From Verrucomicrobiota bacterium (GTDB lineage: Bacteria; Verrucomicrobiota; Verrucomicrobiia; CAIQCK01), in NCBI GenBank assembly GCA_016222825.1, contig JACRQF010000002.1:53603-117602 (forward strand): 64,000 nucleotides of DNA, written 5' to 3'. The first letter of the stretch is position 1. Each line of letters begins with the position of its first letter. The translations under genes were made by a program, and so were the position numbers. Positions 47,258 to 56,683 of this stretch are shown one piece after another. The notes beneath the pieces are model-generated. The model did not search any database, was not told the DNA's origin, and worked only from the letters and a program-made list of their open reading frames with translations.

Positions 47258-49374
47258 ATGCGCTCAACAGATCTTCCGTCCATGATACGGACAATAGTCG
47301 CCGGGCTGTTGCTGTGTCTGTCGGTTGACGCGGCCTGCCAGGAGCCTCCTGCTCAGTCAAAGCTGAACGACGAAGTCCTGACTTCCTTCGCTTCCTCGAA
47401 ACGGAAACAAACTGCGGACATCGGAGCGACGCTGGGGTTGCAGATTGCGCCTGAGATAGGGAAGTTTTTTGCCGCTGCGGAACAAGGAGATTGGAACAGC
47501 GTCTCGAACCTCTACACAAACCTCCGCGCGCGGACCGGAGTGGACCAGGGAACAGTGCGCGACCCGGCATTCGCGGTCCAACTGTTTCAGCCGGTCTTGG
47601 AAACCTTCGGCGCTTACGAAGCGTTCGTGCGTTGGGACCGGGCGCTGCTGCGGAAGTTTGGAGAAGACATCCTGCGGTCCATTCCCGATGGAAGCATCTA
47701 CTTCGGAGGAACCGACCCCGGCCGGTCTACGCCGAGGAACTTCAACGACGGCCGGCGGCGCCCGGAGAACGCGTGCAGGTGGTTGACGGCCGCGTGAACA
47801 TTCAAGGCGTGCAAGCGGTCAACGCTCTCAACGCCATCATCGCCCGGCATATGTTCGAGAGGGAGCGCAACAACCGCGGGTTCTATGTCGAAGAGAGTTT
47901 TGTGTTGCCGTGGATGTATCCCTATTTGGAGCCGCACGGCATCATCATGAAGCTCAATCGCGACCCCTTGCCGACGCTCACGCCGGAGATGGTGGCCGCC
48001 AATCGCAAATACTGGGCCGACTACGCGGCGGCATTGCTGGCTGATCCGCGATTCCAAGGCAACGACGCGGCCCGGAGCGCCTTCTCGAAGCTGCGCACGG
48101 CCCACGCGGGGCTTTATGTGTGGCGGGCCACGCAAGGCGGTCAACCGGAACTTGTCAGCGAGGCGGAACATGCTTTCCGGCAGGCTTTGGAACTGTGCCG
48201 GGCCAGTGTCGAGACGACCTTTCGTTATGCGGAGTTCCTGACCAAGCTCGAACGATTCGACGAAGCCACCAAGCTGGTTGAGAACTTCGGCATGCTCGAC
48301 AAAGAAAACCGGGAGGTCGGCAAGATCCTCGACCAGATCAGGAAACTTCAGCAACTCGCGGGAATGGAATCAACCGTGCGACGCGAACTGGAAAGCAACC
48401 CGGCCAACCTCAACGCCGCCATGCAGATGCTTTCGGTTCTGGCCAGCCGCGGGAAGTTCAAAGAGATGGATGCGGGGATTGATCAACTCATCCAGCGGAG
48501 GGATTTGCCGGCGGCGGTTTTCAAGAACTTCGCCGCAACCTACGTGCAGTTGGGCCGCTGGGATCGCATCGAACGGGTTCTCCGACGATACCTCAGTCTC
48601 TATCCCAAGGATGCGCAGGGATGGTATGACCTGTGCGTTGTGCGGATTCAGTTGCAGCAGCCCGAAGCCGCATTGAACAGTTTGGGACAGGCCATCCGCT
48701 TGAGACCAGAACTGAGGCAAGCGGCCTATCGCGACGCCCGGCTGGAGAAGATCAAGTTGTTCCCCAGTTTCAACCAGCCTGCAACCGAATCGCCCGGCGC
48801 GACGCTTGGCAAGACGGAACCGGGCGGAGCTGGCCCGACTGGTGCGGCGGGCTTGTATGGGGAGTTGTTTGGCGCGGCGTCGGTGACGAAGGCCGCCGAC
48901 GGCTCGCTGAGCATTCGGAGCGCGCCCATGCGTTACGTCATGTGGATTCTGGCATTTATCGTTGTTGCGCCAGTTTCGTGGTGGTGCTGGCGCCACCGTA
49001 TCGGCGGCCGTTTGGCGCCCGGCTTCTTCTTTGCGTCGTTCTTGATTCCGGTTCTTGTCGTGCCGGGGATTGCGCTGGAGTCGGTCCGGGTCACGCCGGC
49101 GGCTTTGACCGTTAAGACCGGCCTCTGGTTCATGCCCACCACTCACGAAATCCGGCTCTCCGGGTTGGAGTCCGTCACAGAGCAAATTGAAGCGAAGTCG
49201 GGACGGCGCAGGTTTGGTTCCCGGACGGACACGGTCTGGTATTTCCGCTATCGCACTGGCGAAGAACGCGGCCTCGTCTTGTCGGATTTGTTCGAGGCCA
49301 ATCGAAACAAAGTCATCGAATACCTTCACCGCCATGGGATTGACGTTCGGAACGCAGCGAGGTCAACCCCGTAG
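47258..49374 (+). pseudogene. Tetratricopeptide-type membrane protein broken by an internal deletion and frameshift
   Basis: Two frames hold one family. The first (from 47258) has a signal peptide and ends its good part with SIYFGGTDPGR near 47722; the second continues in another frame with VNIQGVQAVNALNA and FYVEESFVLPWMYPYLEPHG, then TPR-like helices and two membrane segments (MWILAFIVVAPVSWWCW, FFASFLIPVLVVPGIAL) to 49374. Relatives that I know of carry GGTDPGR followed by about 50 further residues before the second part, so a piece seems missing as well as the frame. Expression as a full protein is unlikely unless the assembly is wrong. Confidence 0.65.
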
Positions 49375-49377
49375 CTA

Positions 49378-50319
49378 TCATTTGTCCGTGACGCGCGCGC
49401 CCCGCAACACAAGCGGATCAAAACGGCTGGATGGCTCGCCCGCGGCCCACGCGATGCCGCGCAGCAGCAGCAGCCGGAACCACGGGTCGTCGAACGTCCA
49501 CGTGTAGTGGCCGGGCACGCAACCGGAGACACGGCCGCGACCCGTCTGGCACGTCCAGAACATCGGCTGCGGTGCCGTTTGCTCGCTCTCCTTGTCCGGT
49601 TTCTCGCGCGACACCGCCAGCGCGGTCACGCGATCGCCCGCGAGCGGCGGCGTCGGCGGCCAGTAAGGCTCGTCGAGAAACGAGAGCTTCGGTGGCAACC
49701 CGCGACAAATCGGATATTCGGCGGCAATGATTTCCACTTGCATCGGCCCGTGGCGGTAACGTGTGAAGCCACCCACGCCCACCAGCGCCGCCACGTCTGC
49801 GCTGGCCTTCGGCTTGGTCCACGTCGCTGAGTGAATCAGCACCAGCCCGCCGCCGCGTTCGAGGTATTGCTTGATCTGGCGCTGATGCTCGTCGGTCCAC
49901 GCGAGGTAGCAGAACGCCACGATCACGTTCGCCGAAGCGAACTGCTCCTCCGTCGGCCAGTTCCACGCACACGCGATTTCCACGTTCCCCGCGCCAACGG
50001 CGGCCTTCGCGTCGGCGTTGGCGGGGCCGTAGAGATTCACCTGCTCGGCTTTCGACGCCGCACGCCCGCCGAGCAGCAACGCCCATCGTTCCTGCCAGAC
50101 CGGATAGTCGTGCTCGTGCTCGCGATGATCCTTCTTGTCGGCCAGCAGCACGATGCGGAGCTTGCGCGCCGGCTCCTTCGTTGTAGCGGCTTTGGCCAGC
50201 ACCGCTTCCACTTCGCTCCGCAACGCTGGTGCCGGCGGAGGCGGCGCAGCGACGCTAATCGTCACCGCGCCACCCAGAAGCCAGCAACACAACGACGTGA
50301 ACAGCCCCAGAAGCTTCAT
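49378..50319 (-). CDS. Exported ThuA-like domain protein (313 aa)
   Basis: Signal peptide (MKLLGLFTSLCCWLLGGAVT). ThuA-type glutamine-amidotransferase-like fold: IVLLADKKDHREHEHDYPVWQ at the N-terminal strand, CAWNWPTEEQFASANVIVAF, GGGLVLIHSATWTKP, and a C-terminal part with PMFWTCQTGRGRV, FDDPWFRLLLLRGIAWAAGE. Family functions in trehalose or sugar use; the true reaction is unknown. Start overlaps the preceding stop (ATGA), so it forms a unit with the isomerase. A Verrucomicrobia-Planctomycetes favourite. Confidence 0.8.
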   Translation of the reverse strand: MKLLGLFTSLCCWLLGGAVTISVAAPPPPAPALRSEVEAVLAKAATTKEPARKLRIVLLADKKDHREHEHDYPVWQERWALLLGGRAASKAEQVNLYGPANADAKAAVGAGNVEIACAWNWPTEEQFASANVIVAFCYLAWTDEHQRQIKQYLERGGGLVLIHSATWTKPKASADVAALVGVGGFTRYRHGPMQVEIIAAEYPICRGLPPKLSFLDEPYWPPTPPLAGDRVTALAVSREKPDKESEQTAPQPMFWTCQTGRGRVSGCVPGHYTWTFDDPWFRLLLLRGIAWAAGEPSSRFDPLVLRGARVTDK

Positions 50320-51149
50320 GATCCCAACAGCAAGTTCAGATGCTTCAGGCTCTTCGCCGCTTGGTCGGGCGTGCCGCACTCGACGGAGAAGACGATGTCG
50401 CGCGGGCATTTCTCGCGGACGATCTTGATGATGCGCGCCCAGTCGAGCACGCCCTCGCCGCAGGCGCAGCCCACGGGCGTGCCGGTAACTTTGCCGCGCT
50501 CGGCCTCGGAGTGTTTCACGGAGATGTCCTTCGCGTGGAGGTGGACAAGCCGCGAGGCGACGCGCTCCAGCCACGCATAGACGTCGTGGCCGCAGAGGTA
50601 GGCGTTGCCGGTGTCGAGGTTGATGCCGATGGCGGGTGACTTTACCAAGTTGTAGATGCGGTCAAGGCCGTCGGGATGACGCGAGTATTGCGCGTGCGGC
50701 TCCAAGCCGATCTTCACGCCGCGGCGCTCGGCGATGAACGCCGCTTCCTGCAACGTGTATTTGATGAGGACGAAGTCTTCCTCCTCAGTCGTCCATTTGG
50801 CCTTCATGCCTTCGTCGGTGTTGACGACGGGCACGCCGATCTCGGCGGCGACGCGGATGGCGAGCTTGATATATTCGCCATGCACCTCGGGCCGGCCGAG
50901 CGGGCCGTGGGATTGCAGGCCAGAGATGATGAGGCCGGCCTTGTCACATGCGTCCTTGATGCGGTAGGGGTCGTCGAACATCGAGACGGTGTGGAAGTAG
51001 CCCGCCTCGCTCATCAGTTCGCGGCCGAAGTGGACCATCGGCTCGATGTATTTGTATCCCATCTCGGCGGCCTTCTGGACCGCCCACTCGAACGGCTTGT
51101 CCGAGCTGCGTGAGAATTCGGTGTTCAGTCCGACGTGTATCTTGCCCAT
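50316..51149 (-). CDS. Sugar phosphate isomerase/epimerase-type TIM barrel (277 aa)
   Basis: Xylose-isomerase-like barrel: MGKIHVGLNTEFSR start, GVPVVNTDEGMK, VKIGLEPHAQYS with a metal-type Glu, GINLDTGNAYL with Asp, HLHAKDIS with metal-binding His and Asp, VFSVECGT with the last Glu. These place a divalent metal for ketose-aldose or C3/C5 epimerisation. Coupled to the ThuA gene, which suggests a shared sugar pathway. Confidence 0.85.
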   Translation of the reverse strand: MGKIHVGLNTEFSRSSDKPFEWAVQKAAEMGYKYIEPMVHFGRELMSEAGYFHTVSMFDDPYRIKDACDKAGLIISGLQSHGPLGRPEVHGEYIKLAIRVAAEIGVPVVNTDEGMKAKWTTEEEDFVLIKYTLQEAAFIAERRGVKIGLEPHAQYSRHPDGLDRIYNLVKSPAIGINLDTGNAYLCGHDVYAWLERVASRLVHLHAKDISVKHSEAERGKVTGTPVGCACGEGVLDWARIIKIVREKCPRDIVFSVECGTPDQAAKSLKHLNLLLGS

Positions 51150-51221
51150 GTTCGCGCTCCTTTCGGTTGTAGTTTACCTGGCTGTCCTTTGTGCAGAAAA
51201 TGTTTCGGCCTTGGTCTGGTG

Positions 51222-52465
51222 CTATTTCGTCACACTGGCTTCCCACATCCAAGTGCAAAGTTGCTTGTCGAGTTGTTGCTGGACGGTCGCGACGGACGGC
51301 TTGCCGTAAAGGCTGGTAAGTTCTTCGGGGTCGTTCTTGAGGTTGAACAGTTCGTGGCGGCTGCCGTTGTCAAGCGGGTGGCCGTCCGCGTCGAGATAGA
51401 GGACCAGTTTCCAGCGGTCGGTGCGGACCATCCGCACGTGCGGCTGCTCACCGTTGTTGCCCAGGTAAAACATGTCGTAGGTGTCGCAGCAGGAGCCGCG
51501 CCACTTCACGCCATGCTCGCCTTTGAGCAGCGGCAGCTCATGCCGTTGTCGGCCATAAAGATGAAAATAGTGTTTTCGGTGAGGCTCAACTCATCCAGCG
51601 CCGACAAGAGCCGTCCGAGGTTGCGGTCGGCGCAGGCGATGGAGCCGTAGTAGATGCGCATCAACCGTCGCAGTCCCGCTTCGTCCATCTTCGCCTCGGG
51701 GAACCGCGAGAGGTCGGTAACGGTCAGCGGCTTGTCTTTGTAGAGCGCGACATCCTCGTCCGGCACGGTGCTCCAGTAGCCTTGGTGCGTGACGAAGGGA
51801 TTGAAGAACAGGAAGAACGGCTTCGCGCGATTCTGCCGCACGAAATGAAGCGCGCGATCCGTGAGTATGTCTGTTTGCTGCTTGTTCTTGAAACCGAAGA
51901 CTTCTTTTCCATCCACAATGGACGGCATCGCATCCAAGCGATCGTATTTCCTGCCTGGCGCAAGGTAGGAATGGCCCTCGGTCACGTCGAAGCCGAATCA
52001 CTCGGGGTAATACTTCTCGCCGTAGCCAAGGTGCCATTTGCCGATCAGCGCGTTCGTATAGCCGGCGACCTTGAGCACGAAGGCGATAGTGGGCGTGCCG
52101 GCCGGCAGGCCGTTGGTGGCGAAGACGGGATTGCCGCAGGGGATGTAATCGGAAATGCCGAACCGGTGACTGTATTGGCCGGTCAACGTCATCGCGCGCG
52201 CCACGGCGCTGACCGTTTCCCAGAAACGGGGGTTCTCCCACTGCGCCACGACATCCCGCCAGCAGCACGCATAGCCCGGCCCACCAAGCGCAATCGGCCC
52301 CGGCTCGGCGAGCGGCAAGCGCCAGCACCACTTGAAATAATCCTGTTCCGACTGCCAGCGTTGAAGCTCTGCCGCCGGCGCCTGGTCCGCCGGACGCGCT
52401 GGCTGTTCCAACTCTCCGCAAATAGCCAGTGCCGCGCCACGTCCGCCCGCATCGCGCCGGCGCAA
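51222..52465 (-). pseudogene. Decayed sulfatase (formylglycine-dependent family)
   Basis: From upstream to downstream: LTGQYSHRFGISDYI and GYTNALIGKWHLGYGEKYYPE, then an in-frame TGA at about 51998, then FGFDVTEGHSYL and continuing to TIFIFMADNG, then a frame change to ELPLLKGEHGVKWRG and the C-terminal MVRTDRWKLVLYLD. The active-site C-x-P-S-R motif expected just before LTGQY is absent (the bases read SAVARAM). At least three lesions therefore separate it from a working enzyme. The 5' 270 bases hold unrelated coding-like sequence. Confidence 0.8.
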
Positions 52466-52481
52466 AACAGCAACCGTCCGT

Positions 52482-53033
52482 CTAGGCCATGCCGAGCCGC
52501 TTCTTGCCTTCGGGCGAGATCATGCTGGGGTTCCAGGGCGGGTCCCAGACCACCTCGACGGTGGCGTCTTCCACACCGGCGAGACCGAGCAGTTTCTGCC
52601 GCGCGTCGGCGGCGATGACCGGCCCCATGCCACAACCGCGCGCGGTGAGCGTCATCTTCACGTCCACGCGCCGCCCGCCCTGCGGCGCCGGCGCCGTGCG
52701 CATGTCGTAGATAAGGCCTAGATCCACGATGTTGACGGGAATCTCCGGGTCGTAGCAGTTCTTCAAAGCGTCCCAGACCTGTTGCTCGAAAACCTTCTTG
52801 TCCACCGCGCCCCCGCTGGCGGCCTTCGCCGGCGCCGCGGGTTTGTCGAAACCGAGCGCGTCGGCGTCATGCGGCGCAATGCGGTAGAGCGCGCCGCGCG
52901 CCGAGACGGTGTAGCCGCCGAGCGTCTGCGTGATCGCCACCTCCGTGCCCGCCGACAGCGTGGCAACATGACCGGACGGTATCTGGATCGCCTGGCAATC
53001 CCGCTTCAGGGCGATGTTTGGGTTGCTTTCCAT
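52482..53033 (-). CDS. sufT: Fe-S assembly protein SufT (183 aa)
   Basis: DUF59/MIP18-fold C-terminus with the SufT long form: PVNIVDLGLIYDM, TARGCGMGPVIAADARQKL with the conserved Cys, and VVWDPPWNPSMISPEGKKRLG. The N-terminal domain (IPSGHVATLSAGTEVAITQ) is the SufT-specific extension. Takes part in Fe-S cluster maturation. It stands alone here; suf genes are not in the window. Confidence 0.9.
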   Translation of the reverse strand: MESNPNIALKRDCQAIQIPSGHVATLSAGTEVAITQTLGGYTVSARGALYRIAPHDADALGFDKPAAPAKAASGGAVDKKVFEQQVWDALKNCYDPEIPVNIVDLGLIYDMRTAPAPQGGRRVDVKMTLTARGCGMGPVIAADARQKLLGLAGVEDATVEVVWDPPWNPSMISPEGKKRLGMA

Positions 53034-53076
53034 AATGCCTTTCGCTTGATCGGGCCGAACTTAACGCCGCGCTCCG

Positions 53077-54102
53077 CTAAACCACCAGCACGATCTTGCC
53101 GAGGTTCTTCCGGTCGAGCATCCGCTGCTGCGCCATCGCCGCTTCCTGTAGCGTGTAGCGCCGGTCCACCACCGGCCGCAGCTTGCCGGCCTCCACCTGC
53201 CGCAGCATCTCGATGAACTCCCGCTTGCCGCCCATGTAGCAACCAATGAGCGACTGCTGGTTCACGAACACCATGCGGACATCCACCTTCGCCTCCGCGC
53301 CGGTGGTCGCGCCGCAAAACACCATCCGCCCACCGCGCGCCAGACAACGCAGGTTCTTCGGCCACATCTCCGGGCCGATGTGCTCGAACACCACGTCCAC
53401 GCCGCGGGCAGACGTTTCCTTCAGCGTCCGCGTCACGAAATCCTCGCGGTCGTAGTTGATGCAGACATCCGCGCCGAGCCGCTTGCCGAGATCGAGTTTC
53501 TCGTCGCTGCCCGCGGTCGTCAGCACGCGCGCCCCGCAGAGCCTGGCCACCTGGATGGCCGCCGAGCCGACACCGCTGCCGGCGGCATGCACCAGCACCG
53601 TTTCGCCCGGAGCCAGCCGCGCGCGCGTCACCAGCATGTGCCACGCCGTCAGGAACACCAGCGGGACCGCGGCCCACTCCTCAAAACCAAGCCGGCTCGA
53701 CACCGGATGCACGTCCTTGGCGTGGGCTTTGGCGAATCCCGCGTAACCGCCCTGCCGGCGCATGCCCATGATGTCGAAGGTGACGCACTGGCTGTCGTTG
53801 CCGCCGACGCAATGCTCGCACTGCCCGCAACTGATGCCCGGCGCGATCACGACCTGCTGGCCGGTGCGGATGTGCTTCACGTTCCCGCCGACATCGGCCA
53901 CGAGGCCGGCGATGTCGCTGCCGCTGATGTGCGGCATCTCGATGGACATGCCCAGTCCCTGCCGCACCCAGATGTCGAGATGGTTCAGCGCGCACGCCCG
54001 CACGCGCACCAACACCTCGTCCGGCCCGATCTTCGGCTCCGACATTTCGCCGGCCTGCAGCTTTTCGGGTCCGCCATGCTCCTTGAAATAAACCGCCTTC
54101 AT
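53077..54102 (-). CDS. Zinc-dependent alcohol dehydrogenase-like oxidoreductase, MDR family (341 aa)
   Basis: N-terminal GroES-like domain with GSDIAGLVADVG and a structural zinc-type cluster (CGQCEHCVGGNDSQC). Rossmann domain GETVLVHAAGSGVGSAAIQ. C-terminus DRKNLGKIVLVV. Matches zinc-binding quinone/alcohol-type MDR enzymes reducing a small carbonyl or enone with NAD(P)H. Start MKAVYFKEHGGPE. Substrate not determinable. Confidence 0.88.
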   Translation of the reverse strand: MKAVYFKEHGGPEKLQAGEMSEPKIGPDEVLVRVRACALNHLDIWVRQGLGMSIEMPHISGSDIAGLVADVGGNVKHIRTGQQVVIAPGISCGQCEHCVGGNDSQCVTFDIMGMRRQGGYAGFAKAHAKDVHPVSSRLGFEEWAAVPLVFLTAWHMLVTRARLAPGETVLVHAAGSGVGSAAIQVARLCGARVLTTAGSDEKLDLGKRLGADVCINYDREDFVTRTLKETSARGVDVVFEHIGPEMWPKNLRCLARGGRMVFCGATTGAEAKVDVRMVFVNQQSLIGCYMGGKREFIEMLRQVEAGKLRPVVDRRYTLQEAAMAQQRMLDRKNLGKIVLVV

Positions 54103-54538
54103 CGGGCGCGGAATCTACACGCCATCCCAACCCCGCGCAAGAAAAGGTGGCGCAAGCTTCCAGCCAGTTCTGATCTTCACCTGTCCGTAAAGTGTTTGTC
54201 ATAGAATTGTAGCTGTGCAAATCCCGCCCGTGCCGGCCTAATGGCACCGTGATGCCAACGACGATGCCATCGCCTGAGCGCACGCGGTCGCTGCCATTCG
54301 GCGAGAAGCAACTGCGGTCCCGGCGGCTGCTGGAAGACTTCCGCCGCGCGCTGCGGGCTGCCGTGAGCGCCTATCCCGATACCGTCAGCCGCCCCGGTCC
54401 CGAACGGATGGCTTTGATCGTCGATTACCTGTGCCTCTTCAAGCTCTGCACCGCCCACCAGTCCAGAAGTCGCCGGCCCAAACGGTGGTTGATGCGGGAC
54501 GCTCCGGTTGCTAGCCTGCCGCAGCTTCGCGGAAGGTT
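54103..54538. other. 436-base intergenic stretch without a convincing gene
   Basis: Holds the divergent promoters for the oxidoreductase (leftward) and transglutaminase-like gene (rightward). A possible short ORF (54249-54575) with SAYPDTVSRPGPERM and LIVDYLCLFKLCTAHQ looks partly coding but overlaps the next gene and matches nothing I know; a gene remnant is possible. Confidence 0.4.
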
Positions 54539-56383
54539 ATGGCTGTGCGCCGACAACAACTGCTGCCAGCACTGACGGGCTTCGCCGTGCTTTTCGGCGC
54601 GGCGATCGCCGATGGCGCGCAGCTTTACAAACGCCCCATCACCGCCGAGGATCTGCGCGCCTCCACGGTCGCCGCGGTCGAGAAGGACGAGTGGGGCCGT
54701 CACCAGGAATTTGTGGAGCGCGCGGTGGGCGAATTCATCAAGGGGCTGCCGCCGCCCGGCGGCGCGCAGAGTCTCAACCTCGCCGTCAACGACGAGGTCA
54801 TCGGTCTGGCCGTTGCGCAGGCGGCGTTCCTCCGCAGCGTCACGACGAACTCGCTCGATTACATCTCCGCCGACACCGAACTGCGCCCGTTCCTGCAATG
54901 GCTGATGATGCACCGGCCGTCGCTGGAGGATTACCGCGAGTCGGTGAAGGGCGACGACCCGGAGAAGGTGCTCCAGCACTGGGCGCGGCTATGGGGCGCG
55001 GACCCGGTGGGCCGGGAGAAGTATCGCAACCTCGCGCTGGCCTGCGCGCTGGTGTTCGACAAGCCGGTGGCGCTCCGGCCGGAACCGGGCACGTTCTCCG
55101 AGAACAACCCGCCGACGCTGCTCGATGCGCGGGAGCGTTACCTCGACTTCCGTAACGCCGCCGAGCGCGGCCTGCTCCGCACGCGCATCGAGGAGATGGC
55201 GCCGTGGGAATTGGTCTGGGTCGTCAACGCCGCCGTGCCCGCTTCCGAGTTGGCGTGGGCACGCGAACACATGCGGCTCGCGCAATCGCGTTGGGGCGAC
55301 ACCTACAACATGCCGCCCTACAACAAAAACCGCCTGCTCGGCAGTGATTCGGTTTACAAGGACTACACGCTGGCGGAGATCAAGAAGGTCGGCGGCATCT
55401 GCGGCGACCGCGCTTACTTCGCCTCCATCACCGCCAAGGCCAACGGCATTCCCGCGATGCCGCTCTTGGGCGAGGGGCGGCGCGGCGGCCACGTGTGGCT
55501 GGGCTTCGAGGCTGCGCCGGGACGGTGGGATTTCTCTGCCGGCCGCTACGCCGAGGACCGCTATGCCACCGGCTACACGCAGGACCCGCAGACGCGCGAG
55601 ATCATCAAGGAGCAGACTCTTCATTTGCTGGCCGACCCGCAGCGCCGCTCGCCCGCCTACCGCCAGGCGAGCCGGTTGATCTGGCTCGCGGAAGTTTTGG
55701 CCGCGCTGAAACAACCAGCCCTCGCCGCCGACGCGCTCGAACTGGCCGTGAACACCTGCTCCCGCAATCTGCCCGCGTGGACCGCGTTGCTGGACCATCT
55801 CAAGCAAACCGCCGCGCCGCGCGCGAAGAGCGACCGGCTGCTGCTGGCCATGCGCGGCGCGTTCCGCAACTACCCCGATGTGCTCGCGCTGACTGACCAG
55901 TGGGAGGCCGCGGCGGCTGCGGGCGACGGCGAGATGGCCAAAGTGTTGCGTCGGCAGCAGCACAAACTTGAATCCCGCGCCGACGACCGCACGGACCTGC
56001 TGCTGCAAAGCATCGCCCAGCGCGCTGCGGCTTTTGAGAAACAGGGCAACCTCGATGCCGCCGAGCGCGTCTATCGCGACGCCGTCGTCACGCAGGGCCG
56101 CGAACTGGTGGCGTTCCGCGTCATTGTCTCCGGCTACATGGAGTTTGCCGCCCGGCACAACCGCCAGCATGATGCGTTGCGCTACGTTTTCTCGAAGTTC
56201 GAGGAATTGCAGCGCGAGCCGCACGGTGATTACTTCGCGATGAACGCCTGGACCGGCGTGGCCCGTCTGTTGGCCGACCAACTCGAAAAAGACAACCAGG
56301 CCTCCAAAGCCAAGCGTCTCCGTCGCGACGCCGACCGTCTCGCCAAGAGCGCCCGCAATTTGCTCGATACGGGGCTGGAGTAG
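54539..56383 (+). CDS. Exported transglutaminase-like protein (614 aa)
   Basis: Signal peptide (LPALTGFAVLFGAAIADG). The transglutaminase/cysteine protease-like core has the triad Cys288 (GGICGDRAYFAS), His318 (GGHVWLGF) and Asp331 (WDFSAGRY). The C-terminal 230 residues are TPR-like helices. Probably a periplasmic peptidase or cross-linking enzyme; the partner is unknown. AAGG precedes the start at short spacing. Confidence 0.75.
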   Translation: MAVRRQQLLPALTGFAVLFGAAIADGAQLYKRPITAEDLRASTVAAVEKDEWGRHQEFVERAVGEFIKGLPPPGGAQSLNLAVNDEVIGLAVAQAAFLRSVTTNSLDYISADTELRPFLQWLMMHRPSLEDYRESVKGDDPEKVLQHWARLWGADPVGREKYRNLALACALVFDKPVALRPEPGTFSENNPPTLLDARERYLDFRNAAERGLLRTRIEEMAPWELVWVVNAAVPASELAWAREHMRLAQSRWGDTYNMPPYNKNRLLGSDSVYKDYTLAEIKKVGGICGDRAYFASITAKANGIPAMPLLGEGRRGGHVWLGFEAAPGRWDFSAGRYAEDRYATGYTQDPQTREIIKEQTLHLLADPQRRSPAYRQASRLIWLAEVLAALKQPALAADALELAVNTCSRNLPAWTALLDHLKQTAAPRAKSDRLLLAMRGAFRNYPDVLALTDQWEAAAAAGDGEMAKVLRRQQHKLESRADDRTDLLLQSIAQRAAAFEKQGNLDAAERVYRDAVVTQGRELVAFRVIVSGYMEFAARHNRQHDALRYVFSKFEELQREPHGDYFAMNAWTGVARLLADQLEKDNQASKAKRLRRDADRLAKSARNLLDTGLE

Positions 56384-56448
56384 GGAGGAACCGATTTGAC
56401 AACGCCGGTCGCATTCGCGAACATAGCGTCAGTTCTTTGTCTGCCTAA

Positions 56449-56600
56449 TGGTGCCGCTTGAGCGGGACCAGCGGGGAAACCAGAAGTTTCCGGAAACGGA
56501 TTGGGGCTAACGATGCCTGCGAGCATCGGGAACACTTAGTGGTTCCAGCCCGACAGCTAACCTCGTCGGCGATAACATTAAGGGCAAGGGATGTCTCCCG
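56449..56600 (+). ncRNA. c-di-AMP riboswitch (ydaO-yuaA type)
   Basis: Conserved islands in order: GCGGGGAAACCA (from 56471), GATTGGGGCTAA, a hairpin near TGCCTGCGAGCATCGGGAAC, and the hallmark CCCGACAGCTAACCTCG followed by GGCG. I know these as the ydaO motif, which binds cyclic di-AMP and lowers expression of potassium and osmolyte genes. It lies within the 300-bp leader upstream of the KimA-like transporter, the classic target. The boundary is approximate. Confidence 0.85.
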
Positions 56601-56620
56601 ATTCCGGCTTCTTCGGAATC
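56600..56620 (+). terminator. Hairpin downstream of the riboswitch (expression platform)
   Basis: GATTCCG, seven-base loop, CGGAATC, then pyrimidine-rich ATTACCTCTCTTCTT. It could terminate transcription or sequester downstream signals when c-di-AMP is bound. Confidence 0.6.
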
Positions 56621-56683
56621 CATTACCTCTCTTCTTGCTGGAACCCGTCTGCCTTCGCAAGGGGCGGACTTTGTTGTTGGACC

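Noticed and set aside
51986..52000. In-frame TGA in the sulfatase as a selenocysteine codon
   Set aside because: The position is not a catalytic residue in sulfatases, further lesions exist in the same gene, and no SECIS-like element was seen.
52189..52635. ORF across the sulfatase border and SufT
   Set aside because: Overlaps the well-supported SufT gene; composition is shadow-like.
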